Assembly (NCBI RefSeq): GCF_016862435.1
Contig: NZ_BOMY01000050.1
Coordinates: 62,001 to 126,000 of the forward strand
DNA from: Paractinoplanes tereljensis
Lineage (GTDB): Bacteria > Actinomycetota > Actinomycetes > Mycobacteriales > Micromonosporaceae
Direction: 5' to 3'
Length of the DNA stretch: 64,000 bases
Shown here one piece after another: positions 41,327 to 49,722 of the stretch. The translations under genes were made by a program, and so were the position numbers. The notes under the pieces were generated by a model. The model searched no databases. It saw only the letters and a list, made by a program, of their open reading frames with translations, and was not told where the DNA came from. The first letter of the stretch is position 1; the number at the start of each line of letters is the position of its first letter.

Positions 41327-42187
41327 CTATCGAATCAGCTTGGAAAGGCGCCGGTCGGCCAGCGGTTTGCCACCGGTCTGGCACGTAGCGCAATACTGCA
41401 GACTCTTGTCGGCGAACGAAACTTCACGGACCGTATCCCCGCAGATCGGGCAGGGCAGACCGGTACGAGCGTGCACCCGCATCCCGGCCCGCTTCTCCCC
41501 CTTGAGCGTGGCGGCCTTCTGTCCGACCGAACGGGCCACCGCGTCGGTCTCCACCTCGCGCATCGCCCGGTAGAGCTCGCCCATCTGTTCGTCGGTGAGT
41601 TTCCCGGTGAGCGCGAACGGCGACATCTTGGCCACGTGCAGGATCTCGTCCGAGTACGCGTTGCCGATGCCGGCCAACACCTCCTGGTCGACCAGCACGC
41701 CCTTGATCTGCCCGTTGCGCGACCGGATGCGCTCGGCGAACTCGTTTTCCGAGACGGCCAGCGCGTCCGGCCCGAGCCGGGCCACGCCGGGCACCTCGGC
41801 CGGGTCCCGCACCAGGTAGGCGGCCAGCGACTTCTGGGTGCCGGCCTCGGTCAGGTCGAAGCCGGAGCCGTCGTCGAGCCGCATCCGCAGCGCGATCGGC
41901 CCACTGCCCGGCTTGAGCGGCGCCGGCGACTTGAACGCGTCGCGGTAGTGCAGCCAGCCGGCGCGGGCCAGGTGCACGACCAGGTGCAGGTCGTCGCCGA
42001 GCCCTAGATCGAGGAATTTGCCGTGCCGCCCGGCGTCGCGGATCTTCATCCCGGCGACGGCCGAGGCCGGCGGATCGTAGGTCTTCAGCGCGCTGAACGA
42101 GGACACCTCGAGGCGCTCCACGGTGTGGCCGACGGCCCGCTCGCGAAGGTAGGCCGCGAGCGCCTCGACCTCAGGAAGTTCGGGCAC
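41327..42187 (-). CDS. Fpg/Nei-family DNA glycosylase
   Basis: Protein of 286 residues with Pro2-Glu3 catalytic residues right after the start (VPELPEVEAL; the Pro2 amine is the nucleophile), a helix-two-turn-helix (QEVLAGIGNAYSDEIL) and a C-terminal zinc finger (CPICGDTVREVSFADKSLQYCATCQ). It removes oxidised bases from DNA. Start is the GTG at 42187, needed to expose Pro2. It is divergent from the glycosyltransferase gene by only 25 bp, and its -10 TACCGT lies 7 nt upstream. It may be Fpg or an actinobacterial Nei-like variant. Confidence 0.92.
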   Translation of the reverse strand: MPELPEVEALAAYLRERAVGHTVERLEVSSFSALKTYDPPASAVAGMKIRDAGRHGKFLDLGLGDDLHLVVHLARAGWLHYRDAFKSPAPLKPGSGPIALRMRLDDGSGFDLTEAGTQKSLAAYLVRDPAEVPGVARLGPDALAVSENEFAERIRSRNGQIKGVLVDQEVLAGIGNAYSDEILHVAKMSPFALTGKLTDEQMGELYRAMREVETDAVARSVGQKAATLKGEKRAGMRVHARTGLPCPICGDTVREVSFADKSLQYCATCQTGGKPLADRRLSKLIR

Positions 42188-42194
42188 GGTGTCA

Positions 42195-42204
42195 ACGGTA
42201 GCGT
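42195..42204. promoter_or_regulatory. Overlapping divergent -10 elements of fpg/GT4
   Basis: The 10-bp ACGGTAGCGT contains minus-strand TACCGT (42195-42200), 7 nt before the fpg GTG, and plus-strand TAGCGT (42199-42204), 8 nt before the glycosyltransferase ATG. Both genes would have leaderless transcripts from one shared opening site. Confidence 0.55.
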
Positions 42205-42212
42205 TTCTCGGC

Positions 42213-43379
42213 ATGAAGGTCGTGGTTGCGCACAACCGGTACCGGGAGGCGATCCCCTCCGGGGAGAACGTCATCGTGGACACCGAGATCGCCCAGCTGC
42301 GGGCGGCCGGGGTCGAGGTGCTGCCGTTCCAGCGCAGCTCCGACTCGATCGGCGAGCTCCCGGCCGTGCAGAAGGCGCTGCTGCCGATCTCCCCGATCTA
42401 CGGCGGCCCGGCCCAGCGTGACCTGGCCAGACTGCTGGCCGACGAGCGCCCGGACGTGCTGCACCTGCACAACCCGTACCCCCTGTTGTCGCCCTGGGTT
42501 ATTCGCACCGCGCACGCCCACGGCGTGCCGGTGATGCAGACCGTGCACAACTACCGCCAGGTCTGCTCCTCCGGGCTGTATTTCCGGGACGGCCACAACT
42601 GCCAGGACTGTCGCGGCAAGGTCGTCGGCTGGCCGGCGGTGAAGCACAGGTGCTACCGCGGTTCGGCCGCGCAGAGCGCTCTGATGGCCACCACCCTGGC
42701 CGTGCACCGGCCCACCTGGCGGTCGGTGGAGACGTATGTTGCGCTCACCGACCAGATCGCCGCCCACCTGCGCGACTACGGCATCCCCGCCGACCGCATC
42801 GTGGTGAAGCCGAACGCTTATCCCGATCCGGGTGCGCCGGACCCGATCGGCGAGGGTTTCCTCTACGGCGGCCGGCTCTCCCCCGAGAAGGGCCTGGAGC
42901 TCCTGCTGGACGCCTGGCTGCGGCACCCCGACGGCTCGCTGGGCCCGCTGCGGATCGCCGGCGACGGCGAGCTACGCCCGCTCGCCGAGAAGGCCGCGGC
43001 GTCCCGCTCCGACGTCACCTACCTGGGCATCCTCGATCGCGCCCAGATGGCGGCGGAGCGGCGCGCGGCGGCGGTCGTGGTGGCCGTGCCGACCTGGAAC
43101 GACGTGCTGCCCACGGTGATCCTGGAGGCGATGGCCGACGGCCGCCCGGTCCTGGGCACTGCGGTCGGCGGCCTGCCGTACCTGATCGGGGAAGAGGCCG
43201 GCTGGCTGGTCCAGCCCGACCCGGCGGCTCTGGCCGCCGCCCTGCCGGTGGCCCGCGACGAGGCCCCCGGCCTGGCCAAGCCGGCCCGAGCCCGCTACCT
43301 GCGGGAATTCCATCCCGACGTGCTGACGGCTCGCTTGGTCGACATCTACCGCGAAATAGCCAGCCGTACGCCGAGGTAG
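42213..43379 (+). CDS. GT4-family glycosyltransferase
   Basis: Protein of 388 residues with the GT-B fold. The N-terminal half starts MKVVVAHNRYREAIPSGENV, and the C-terminal half carries FLYGGRLSPEKGLELLLDAW, the donor-binding DYGIPADRIVVKPN strand and PTWNDVLPTVILEAMADGRPVLGTAVGGLPYLI (the E-x7-E region). A Cys cluster (CSSG...CQDCRGK) lies near residue 120-140. It transfers a sugar from a nucleotide donor to a lipid or polymer acceptor; the sugar is unknown. An upstream in-frame start at 42189 overlaps fpg and is rejected. Confidence 0.9.
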   Translation: MKVVVAHNRYREAIPSGENVIVDTEIAQLRAAGVEVLPFQRSSDSIGELPAVQKALLPISPIYGGPAQRDLARLLADERPDVLHLHNPYPLLSPWVIRTAHAHGVPVMQTVHNYRQVCSSGLYFRDGHNCQDCRGKVVGWPAVKHRCYRGSAAQSALMATTLAVHRPTWRSVETYVALTDQIAAHLRDYGIPADRIVVKPNAYPDPGAPDPIGEGFLYGGRLSPEKGLELLLDAWLRHPDGSLGPLRIAGDGELRPLAEKAAASRSDVTYLGILDRAQMAAERRAAAVVVAVPTWNDVLPTVILEAMADGRPVLGTAVGGLPYLIGEEAGWLVQPDPAALAAALPVARDEAPGLAKPARARYLREFHPDVLTARLVDIYREIASRTPR

Positions 43380-43517
43380 CCCGATCATCGATGGCTCCAG
43401 GCCGTCCGGGTGACTGCGGTCACCCACCGGTGGTCGTTGGGTTCGTGTCGCGGTCGGTCCTTCCAGGGCTGGTGGCTGTCCGCACACCAGCTCTGTACCG
43501 GCCCGCATGGAGTACCC

Positions 43518-44090
43518 ATGTCGTACGACCCCTATCGGCCGCCGCACAAGCGCGCCAGTAACCAACCGCCGTTCGTCAGCGGTCAGCTGTACGGAAACGT
43601 GCGAACACCGCAGGTCCCGATCATTCCGGGTACCCAGCACCTGCCCGAACCCACTCCGGTGCCGCCACCGCCGGCCGCCACCCGTCCGCGCTGGCCGTAC
43701 GTGCTGCTCGCGGCGGCCGTCCTCTTCCTGGCCGGCGGAGTCTGGACCGGGTACAGCAAGAATCTGATCCTCAAGGATTCGGGGATCAAGGCGTGTGAGG
43801 CGTTCCGGGACGGCACGAAGGTCGACGGGGCGCCCATCGACACCAAGGCCGACGGCAAGATGACAAGTGCGCAATATCTGCAACTGCGGAAGATCTTCAA
43901 AGGCTCGCGGTACGACGATATCGAGCAGGCCGGGACCAGGTTGATGGACGTGCTGTGGCAGGTCACGCAGCTGGGCGAGAACCCCGGCCTGGAGGCGCTG
44001 CCGTTCGTCGGTCAGATGACGGACGCCCTGACGAGCATGCAGGGAGCCTGCGCCAACCACGACATCGTCATCAAAATCGCGAAGCACTGA
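43518..44090 (+). CDS. Membrane-anchored protein, unknown function
   Basis: Protein of 190 residues. A Pro-rich cytoplasmic part (residues 1-55, TPVPPPPAATRPRW) leads to one membrane helix (about 57-75, WPYVLLAAAVLFLAGGVW), then an external helical domain (DSGIKACEAFRDGTKVDGAP...). It resembles the next lipoprotein in its Cys-containing small helical tail (KACEAF and GACANHD). The ATG has GGAG 5 nt upstream. No named family is recognised. Confidence 0.7.
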   Translation: MSYDPYRPPHKRASNQPPFVSGQLYGNVRTPQVPIIPGTQHLPEPTPVPPPPAATRPRWPYVLLAAAVLFLAGGVWTGYSKNLILKDSGIKACEAFRDGTKVDGAPIDTKADGKMTSAQYLQLRKIFKGSRYDDIEQAGTRLMDVLWQVTQLGENPGLEALPFVGQMTDALTSMQGACANHDIVIKIAKH

Positions 44091-44217
44091 ACAATGCTCG
44101 GGCCCGGGACGGGCGGATCGCGCGTGGGCGACGCTGCCGTGGTGGCCGCGGTTGCGGTCCGGAGAGTGGGCCGGCGGCCAGCAGGACGGCGCCGAGTTCG
44201 CGCAACTGCGACTTCAT
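44071..44217 (-). CDS. Possible small protein with strong ribosome site
   Basis: An ATG at 44217 opens a 48-residue frame (MKSQLRELGAVLLAAGPL..., then very Arg/Pro-rich) with GGGGGAG 7 nt upstream. It overlaps the end of the 43518 gene by 20 bp on the other strand. The composition resembles random high-GC reading in its second half. It is a candidate only; a conserved homologue would be needed. Confidence 0.25.
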   Translation of the reverse strand: MKSQLRELGAVLLAAGPLSGPQPRPPRQRRPRAIRPSRARALFSASRF

Positions 44218-44359
44218 GAAAAATCTCCCCCGTAGAAGATCAACGGGGCCACGATAGCCGTACTCGGTGAAGTGCAATGCCCCAAACGGGATGATCGCCC
44301 GGCCGGTGTGGACGCGTACGGTGCCTCCAGCACGTCCACATGGGAGTTCGGAGGCGTTG

Positions 44360-44758
44360 GTGCGGGCACGGAAATTCGTCATCGTGGGGGCCGCGCTCGT
44401 TGCGCTGGCCGGTTGCAGCAGCACCAGTACCAGTAGCAGCGGAAACGGCGCCGTCCCCATCGCGGCGACGCCGCAGGCGCCCGATCCGATCGAGGCGTCG
44501 GTGGCCGCGTCGAAGCGGGCCGAGGCAGCGGGGGACGTCGATTCCTATGTCGCCGCGATCAAGGCGATCGACCCGAAGCTGGTCAAGGATCAGGTCTCCG
44601 CGGTCGACATGGGCAAGGGCATCTGCCAGGAGGCGGCCCAGGGCAAGACCGACGCCCAGGTCGCGACGGATGTCGCCCTGAATTTCAGTGTCGACCAGGC
44701 GGCGGCGCTCAAGGTCGTGACCGCCACCAAGACGGCCCTGTGCCCGGGTAAGCGGTAG
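44360..44758 (+). CDS. DUF732-like lipoprotein
   Basis: Protein of 132 residues with a lipobox (LAGC, Cys19), a Ser/Thr-rich spacer (SSTSTSSSGNG) and a helical DUF732-like domain (VDSYVAAIKAIDPKLVKDQVSAVDMGKGICQEAAQGKTDAQVATDVALNFSVDQAAALKVVTATKTALCPG) with the typical two Cys. It is expected at the outer membrane face. The GTG at 44360 follows GGAGG by 5 nt. Role unknown; DUF732 proteins are frequent in mycobacteria. Confidence 0.8.
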   Translation: MRARKFVIVGAALVALAGCSSTSTSSSGNGAVPIAATPQAPDPIEASVAASKRAEAAGDVDSYVAAIKAIDPKLVKDQVSAVDMGKGICQEAAQGKTDAQVATDVALNFSVDQAAALKVVTATKTALCPGKR

Positions 44759-44759
44759 C

Positions 44760-45485
44760 TCAGGGCCGCAGCGCCGCCCGGGCCGAGAAGATCACGCTGG
44801 CCGCCAGGAAGGCCGCGTTGACCAGCGTGAACAGGCCGATGAACCAGATCGTCCACTGAGGGGCCACGATCAGCACCAGGCCGGCCAGGGCGATCACGGC
44901 GCCGTAGTCGCGGACCAGCTTGACCAGCCGGATCGGCATCGACCGGCTGGTCACCATGCTGGCGGCCTGCTCACCGCCCTGCATCACCGAGGTGACCAGG
45001 TTGACCATCCAGGTGCCGGCGAACGCGGCCAGCAACCAGGCCGGGGTGTCGCTCACCTGCGCCTGGGCGGTGGCGGCCAGGGCCGAGACCAGGGAGATCT
45101 GCACGGCCACGTCGCAGAGCACGTCGAGGCGGCCGCCGGCCAGCGAGGTCTGCCCGGTCACCCGGGCCAACTGACCGTCGGCGCAGTCGAACGCGTACGC
45201 CAACTGCCAACCGATCAGCGCCAGCAGGCCGATCGGCCAGGCCCACACCCGGCCCTCGGCCACCGGGGTGGCCGCCGCGATCACCACGAACGAGACCAGG
45301 CAGCCCAGGCCGAGGTTGAAGACGGTCAGGACGGTCGGCGCGATGCCGCGCTTCCGCGCGATGACCGCGATCCGGGCGCCGACGTGCTGGCTCACGGCCT
45401 CGCTGAAGAGGCCACCGCCCCGGTTGACCGCGTAGTACTCGGCGGCACCGGGGACGGAATCAGCGGTCTGCGACGGCTTCGACAT
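44760..45485 (-). CDS. CDP-alcohol phosphatidyltransferase
   Basis: Protein of 241 residues with about six membrane helices. The catalytic signature is complete: Asp100, Asp103-Gly104, Ala107-Arg108, Gly117, Asp121 and Asp125 (pattern D-x2-DG-x2-AR-x8-G-x3-D-x3-D). It joins a CDP-activated headgroup or diacylglycerol to an alcohol phosphate in the membrane. It is the last gene of an operon with a G1P-dehydrogenase-like enzyme and a nucleotidyltransferase, and overlaps the former by 26 bp. The operon context suggests a CDP-glycerol type substrate, unlike ordinary PgsA/PssA. Confidence 0.9.
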   Translation of the reverse strand: MSKPSQTADSVPGAAEYYAVNRGGGLFSEAVSQHVGARIAVIARKRGIAPTVLTVFNLGLGCLVSFVVIAAATPVAEGRVWAWPIGLLALIGWQLAYAFDCADGQLARVTGQTSLAGGRLDVLCDVAVQISLVSALAATAQAQVSDTPAWLLAAFAGTWMVNLVTSVMQGGEQAASMVTSRSMPIRLVKLVRDYGAVIALAGLVLIVAPQWTIWFIGLFTLVNAAFLAASVIFSARAALRP

Positions 45486-46521
45486 ATTCGGCCAGCTTTC
45501 GGCGTATCTCGTCCGGGCTCATGGCCAGGTGCTCCAGGATGGTGTAGCGGTCGGGGCGGGTGCGCGGAGCGAACTCGACCGCCTCGACGAACTGGTCGGC
45601 GTCCAGGTCGACGTCGGCGGGCACCCGCGGCAGCTGGTGCCGGGCCAGGCAATCGGCCATCTGCGCGAAGCGACGTTCGTCGCCGCGCAGGAACGTGCAG
45701 AACAGCGCGCCCAGCCCGGCCAGCTCGCCGTGCGAGGCGGTGCCGGGGAAGAGCGAGTCGACGGCGTGCATGATCTCGTGACAGCCGCCCGAGGACGGGC
45801 GGCTGCTGCCGCAGACCGCCATGGCCAGGCCGCTGGAGATCAAAGCCTCGGCGAGTACGGTGACGAAGGCGTCATCGGACATATCGCCCGGCATGGTGAG
45901 CACCGCCTCGGCGCCCATCCGGGACAGCGAGGCGGCCAGGCCGTCGACCGGCTCGCCGCGCACCTCGCGGGCCAGCTCCCAGTCGGCCAGCGCGCTGATG
46001 TTGCTGATCACATCGCCGATGCCGCCGCGGTTGACCCGCTCCGGGCCGTTCTCGACGAAGTCCAGGTCGACGATCACGCCGAACGGGATGTGCACCCCGT
46101 ACGAGCCCTTGATGCCGTCGTGGATGAGGCTCGCCACCGGGGAGGCGATGCCGTCGTTGCCGAGGCTGGTGGCCACCGAGATCATCGGCAGGCCCCAGCG
46201 GTTGGCCGCGTACTTCGCGGTGTCGACCGTGGTGCCGCCGCCGATGCCGACGACCGCGTCGTACCGGCGGGCCCGGAGCTTGCCGGAGAGCTCCAGCGCG
46301 GCGTCCAGGGTGCCGCCGGTGGTGGTGTAGACGTCGGCCGAGCCGAGCGTCGGGCGGATCAGGTTAACCACGCGTTCACCCAGACCAGGTCCGACCACAA
46401 CCGCGACGTCCCCGCCGGCCGAGATCCGGCCGTCGGCCAGGATGCGGCCCAGATCGGCCACCGCACCCCGGCGTACGTCGATGTGCAGCGGCGTCTGGAT
46501 GCTGCGGGCTAGTAGTGGCAT
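45460..46521 (-). CDS. sn-Glycerol-1-phosphate dehydrogenase-like enzyme
   Basis: Protein of 353 residues of the iron-alcohol-dehydrogenase/dehydroquinate-synthase fold. The features match the G1P dehydrogenase branch: NAD(P) loop GGGTTVDTAKYAA (residues 94-106), the LGNDGIASP motif (120-128), and metal ligands Asp170, His248 and His264 (GGCHEIMHA, TASHGELAGLG). It should reduce dihydroxyacetone phosphate to sn-glycerol-1-phosphate, normally an archaeal lipid precursor and rare in bacteria. It overlaps the nucleotidyltransferase upstream and the CDP-alcohol transferase downstream. Confidence 0.85.
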   Translation of the reverse strand: MPLLARSIQTPLHIDVRRGAVADLGRILADGRISAGGDVAVVVGPGLGERVVNLIRPTLGSADVYTTTGGTLDAALELSGKLRARRYDAVVGIGGGTTVDTAKYAANRWGLPMISVATSLGNDGIASPVASLIHDGIKGSYGVHIPFGVIVDLDFVENGPERVNRGGIGDVISNISALADWELAREVRGEPVDGLAASLSRMGAEAVLTMPGDMSDDAFVTVLAEALISSGLAMAVCGSSRPSSGGCHEIMHAVDSLFPGTASHGELAGLGALFCTFLRGDERRFAQMADCLARHQLPRVPADVDLDADQFVEAVEFAPRTRPDRYTILEHLAMSPDEIRRKLAEYVEAVADR

Positions 46522-47240
46522 GCGATGTCCCGAGCCTTGGCCAGATCTTCGTGGTTGTCGACCTCGACCCAGCTGACCTCGCCGATCGTGGCCGCACGCA
46601 CCTCGCCGCCGCGGTTCGCGTACTCCTGGAAGCCGTCCTCGTAGTAGAGGTTCGGGTCGCGCTCGAAGGTCGTCTTGAGCGCGTCGGCCAGCGCGGAGGC
46701 GGCCGAGGCCTCGATGATGTTGGCGCCGATGTACTCGCCGAACGCCTCGGCCGGATCCATCAGCTTCGTGATTTTGGCGAGCTGGCCATCTGCGCGGAAG
46801 ACGGTCTTCATCTCCTCGTCAGCCAACTTCTTCAGATTGTCGATGGCAAGCAGGATGCTCGGTCCACGATTCTCCAGGAGGGTCTGCTCGACGCTTACCG
46901 GATGCACGGTGTCGCCATTGACCATCAACGCGCCCTGCGCGAAGTGGTCACGGGCGAGCCAGAGGGAATAGGCGTTGTTCCACTCCTCGGCCTTGTCGTT
47001 GTGCACAAGGCTGATTTTGACGCCGTACTTCTCCTGGAACGCGGACACCCGCTCCTCGACGGCGCCGGCGCAGTAGCCGACCACGATCGTGACGTCCGTG
47101 AGTCCGGCCGCGGCCAGATTGCGCAGCGAGATATCCATGATCGTCGTGTCGCCGTCCACCGGGACGAGCGCCTTGGGCAGCGTGTCCGTGTACGGGCGAA
47201 GCCGACGGCCGGCTCCGGCCGCGAGTACGAGTCCGATCAT
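46509..47240 (-). CDS. Nucleotidyltransferase (CTP:phosphocholine/sugar-phosphate type)
   Basis: Protein of 243 residues with the NTP loop LVLAAGAGRRLRPYTDTLPKALVPVDG, a product-binding MVNGDTVHP segment and WVEVDNHEDLAKARDI near the end. Such enzymes form CDP-choline or a nucleotide-sugar. Here the operon suggests it activates G1P to a CDP-glycerol. It is the first gene and probably starts with ATG at 47240 behind AGGAG. The donor nucleotide is not decidable from sequence. Confidence 0.82.
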   Translation of the reverse strand: MIGLVLAAGAGRRLRPYTDTLPKALVPVDGDTTIMDISLRNLAAAGLTDVTIVVGYCAGAVEERVSAFQEKYGVKISLVHNDKAEEWNNAYSLWLARDHFAQGALMVNGDTVHPVSVEQTLLENRGPSILLAIDNLKKLADEEMKTVFRADGQLAKITKLMDPAEAFGEYIGANIIEASAASALADALKTTFERDPNLYYEDGFQEYANRGGEVRAATIGEVSWVEVDNHEDLAKARDIACHY

Positions 47241-47352
47241 GGGGTCTTGTCTCCTGTCGAGGGGCGTGCAGCACTAGCCCCGCGAGGATAACGGCCGCTG
47301 TCTCATTGGCCGGACCGCACGAGGCAAAAGAAAATCCTATAGAGGCTGCTCG

Positions 47353-47358
47353 TAAGCT
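47353..47358 (+). promoter_or_regulatory. -10 element of the aminotransferase gene (leaderless)
   Basis: TAAGCT followed by 7 nt and the ATG at 47366. Confidence 0.5.
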
Positions 47359-47365
47359 GGAAACC

Positions 47366-48460
47366 ATGACCGCTGAGCAGCTGATCTCTTTCGCCCGTGG
47401 CGCTCCGTCGCTGGACATCATCGACGTTGAGGGTCTCAAGGCCGCCGCCGCGCGCGCCTTCGACGCCGACCCGGCCGGCATTACCGCTTACGGCACGTCC
47501 GTCGGTTATGTCCCGCTCCGCAAGTGGATCGCGGAGAAGCACGGGGTCTCGGCCGACCAGGTCATCGTGACGAACGGGTCGCTTCAGGCCGACGCGTTCC
47601 TCTTCAACCACCTCGTGCAGCCGGGCGACACCGTGGTCGTGGAGAAGCCGACCTATGACCGCACCCTGCTCAGCCTGCAGAACCTCGGCGCCAAGGTGCA
47701 CCAGGTCACGCTGCAGGAGGACGGCATCGACGTGGCCGAGCTGCGCGCGCTGCTCGAATCGGGTGTCCGCCCCAAGCTCGCCCACATCATCCCGAACTAC
47801 CAGAACCCGGCCGGCATCACGCTGTCCGCGCAGAAGCGGCGTGACCTGCTCGCGCTCGCCGCCGAGTACGGCTTCACCATCTTCGAGGACGACCCGTACG
47901 TGGACATCCGGTTCCGCGGCGACGCCCTGCCCTCGATGCTGTCGCTGGACTCGGACAACGTCGTGGTGCACGCCTCCAGCTTCACCAAGACGGTGTGCCC
48001 GGGCGTCCGGGTGGGTTACCTGGTCGGGCCGGCCGCGCTGATCGACGCGATCGCCAAGAAGGCCACCAACCTGTACATCTCGCCCGGCATGGTGTCTGAG
48101 GCGATCGTGCACCAGTTCTGTGTTTCCGGCGACATCGACCGCTCGATCCAGACGGTCAGCGCCGCGCTCGCCGAGCGGGCCACGGTTCTCGCCGACTCGC
48201 TGCGTAAGCACATCCCCGGCGCGGTCTTCACCGAGCCGGACGGCGGTTACTTCCTCTGGGTCGACCTGCCCAGCGACGTCGACGTCGACAAGCTGTTCCC
48301 GGCCGCGATGAAGAAGGGTGTGGCTATCGTCAAGGGGACGGACTTCCTGCTCGACGGCGGGAAGAGTTCGGTTCGCCTGGCGTTCTCCGCGGTCACCGTC
48401 GACCAGATCGACGAGGGCGTCCGCCGTCTGGCCGAGGCGATCGAAGAGGTACGCGCCTAA
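47366..48460 (+). CDS. PLP-dependent aminotransferase (class I/II)
   Basis: Protein of 364 residues of the 2-aminoadipate/aromatic aminotransferase type. The PLP lysine is in HASSFTKTVCPGVRVGYL; the substrate Arg lies in SSVRLAFS near residue 335. The motif IIPNYQNPAGITLS is typical of the KAT/LysN group. Start is the ATG at 47366; the frame extends to 47306. It is divergent from the lipid operon. Probable substrates are aromatic or branched amino acids. Confidence 0.9.
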   Translation: MTAEQLISFARGAPSLDIIDVEGLKAAAARAFDADPAGITAYGTSVGYVPLRKWIAEKHGVSADQVIVTNGSLQADAFLFNHLVQPGDTVVVEKPTYDRTLLSLQNLGAKVHQVTLQEDGIDVAELRALLESGVRPKLAHIIPNYQNPAGITLSAQKRRDLLALAAEYGFTIFEDDPYVDIRFRGDALPSMLSLDSDNVVVHASSFTKTVCPGVRVGYLVGPAALIDAIAKKATNLYISPGMVSEAIVHQFCVSGDIDRSIQTVSAALAERATVLADSLRKHIPGAVFTEPDGGYFLWVDLPSDVDVDKLFPAAMKKGVAIVKGTDFLLDGGKSSVRLAFSAVTVDQIDEGVRRLAEAIEEVRA

Positions 48461-48557
48461 GGTTTTCGAGGCGCCGGGCGGGGCATCGATCCCGTCCGGC
48501 GCAAGCTTCGTGGTGAGCTAGCCTGCTCCCCGTCGTGCGGTGTGTGGGGAGGTCAGC

Positions 48558-49679
48558 ATGAGCGAGCGTGAAAACGGAACGTGGAGCCGGACCAGGCCGT
48601 TGTCGCGAGCCCTGGCCGCCCCGGTGCGGGCCATGAACCGCTTCCTCGGCACCACCGACGGCCACCCCGACGCCGGCCCGCGAGCGCACGGCAGCGCGGT
48701 GGTCGACTGCGGGGTGTACGCGGCGGGCGTGCGCCTGCCCGGCGATTTCAGCCCCGACGAGGCGTTGCAGCTCGCCTGCTCCCGCGACGACGCCTTCGTC
48801 TGGCTGGGCCTGCACGAGCCGGACGAGGACGAGATGGCCGCGATCGCCCGCACCTACGGCCTGCACGAGCTGGCGGTGGAGGACGCGGTCAAGGCCGAGC
48901 AGCGCCCCAAGCTGGAGAACTTCGGCTCGGTGCACTTCCTGGTCATGCGCACCGCGCGGTACGTGCCGCACGGCGAGCTGACCGAGAACTCGCAGGTCGT
49001 CGAGACCGGCCAGATGATGATCTTCGTGGGTGAGCAGTTCGTCATCACCGTGCGCCACGGCGACGCGTCCGAGCTGGGCTCGGTGCGCACCGACCTGCAG
49101 ACCGAGCGGGCCGCCCTGCTGGAGCAGGGTCCGTGGGCGGTGGCCTACGCGGTGACCGACCGGGTGGTCGACCAATACCTTCTGGTCGCCGACCAGGTCG
49201 AGGCCGACCTGGACATCATCGAGGAGGGCGTCTTCACCCGCGGTGCGGGCAGCCCGATTCAGGCGATCTACCAGATGAAGCGGGAACTCGTGGAGTTCCG
49301 CCGCGCGGTCGTGCCGTTGCAGCGGCCGCTGGCCACCATCGTGGCGATCGTGCCGAAGCGGATCGGCAAGTACTTCCGCGACGTGCAGGACCACCTGACC
49401 CGGACGGTCGAGCAGGTCTCCTCCTACGACGACCTGCTCAACTCGATCCTGCAGGCCCGGCTCGCGCAGGTCACGGTCGATCAGAACAACGACATGCGCA
49501 AGATCGCGGCGTGGGCGGCCATCGCCACGGTCTGGACCGCGGGCGCCGGCGTGTACGGCATGAACTTCAAGCACATGCCCGAATTGGACTGGTTGTACAG
49601 CTACCCGGCGTGGTGGGCGATCATCCTCGGCGTCTCGGTTCTGCTGTACCGCGCGCTGCGCCGCAACGGCTGGCTGTGA
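48558..49679 (+). CDS. corA: CorA-family Mg2+/divalent cation channel
   Basis: Protein of 373 residues. A large cytoplasmic domain (residues 1-300) is followed by two membrane helices at the end; the first ends with the selectivity motif YGMNF (GMN) and the second is WWAIILGVSVLLYRALRR. It forms a homopentameric Mg2+ channel. The ATG at 48558 has GGGGAGG 5 nt upstream; the longer frame to 48540 is not needed. A TAGCCT -10 lies upstream at about 48519. Monocistronic. Confidence 0.94.
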   Translation: MSERENGTWSRTRPLSRALAAPVRAMNRFLGTTDGHPDAGPRAHGSAVVDCGVYAAGVRLPGDFSPDEALQLACSRDDAFVWLGLHEPDEDEMAAIARTYGLHELAVEDAVKAEQRPKLENFGSVHFLVMRTARYVPHGELTENSQVVETGQMMIFVGEQFVITVRHGDASELGSVRTDLQTERAALLEQGPWAVAYAVTDRVVDQYLLVADQVEADLDIIEEGVFTRGAGSPIQAIYQMKRELVEFRRAVVPLQRPLATIVAIVPKRIGKYFRDVQDHLTRTVEQVSSYDDLLNSILQARLAQVTVDQNNDMRKIAAWAAIATVWTAGAGVYGMNFKHMPELDWLYSYPAWWAIILGVSVLLYRALRRNGWL

Positions 49680-49710
49680 GGGCTGCCCCCAGCACATCGA
49701 CGCGGACCCC

Positions 49711-49716
49711 TAAGGT
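49711..49716 (+). promoter_or_regulatory. -10 element of eccB (leaderless)
   Basis: TAAGGT followed by 6 nt and the GTG at 49723. Confidence 0.5.
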
Positions 49717-49722
49717 GACAGG

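Noticed and set aside
42189-42212. An earlier in-frame start for the glycosyltransferase at 42189
   Set aside because: It would overlap the promoter of fpg and adds eight residues not expected in the GT4 family; the ATG at 42213 begins the first beta strand.
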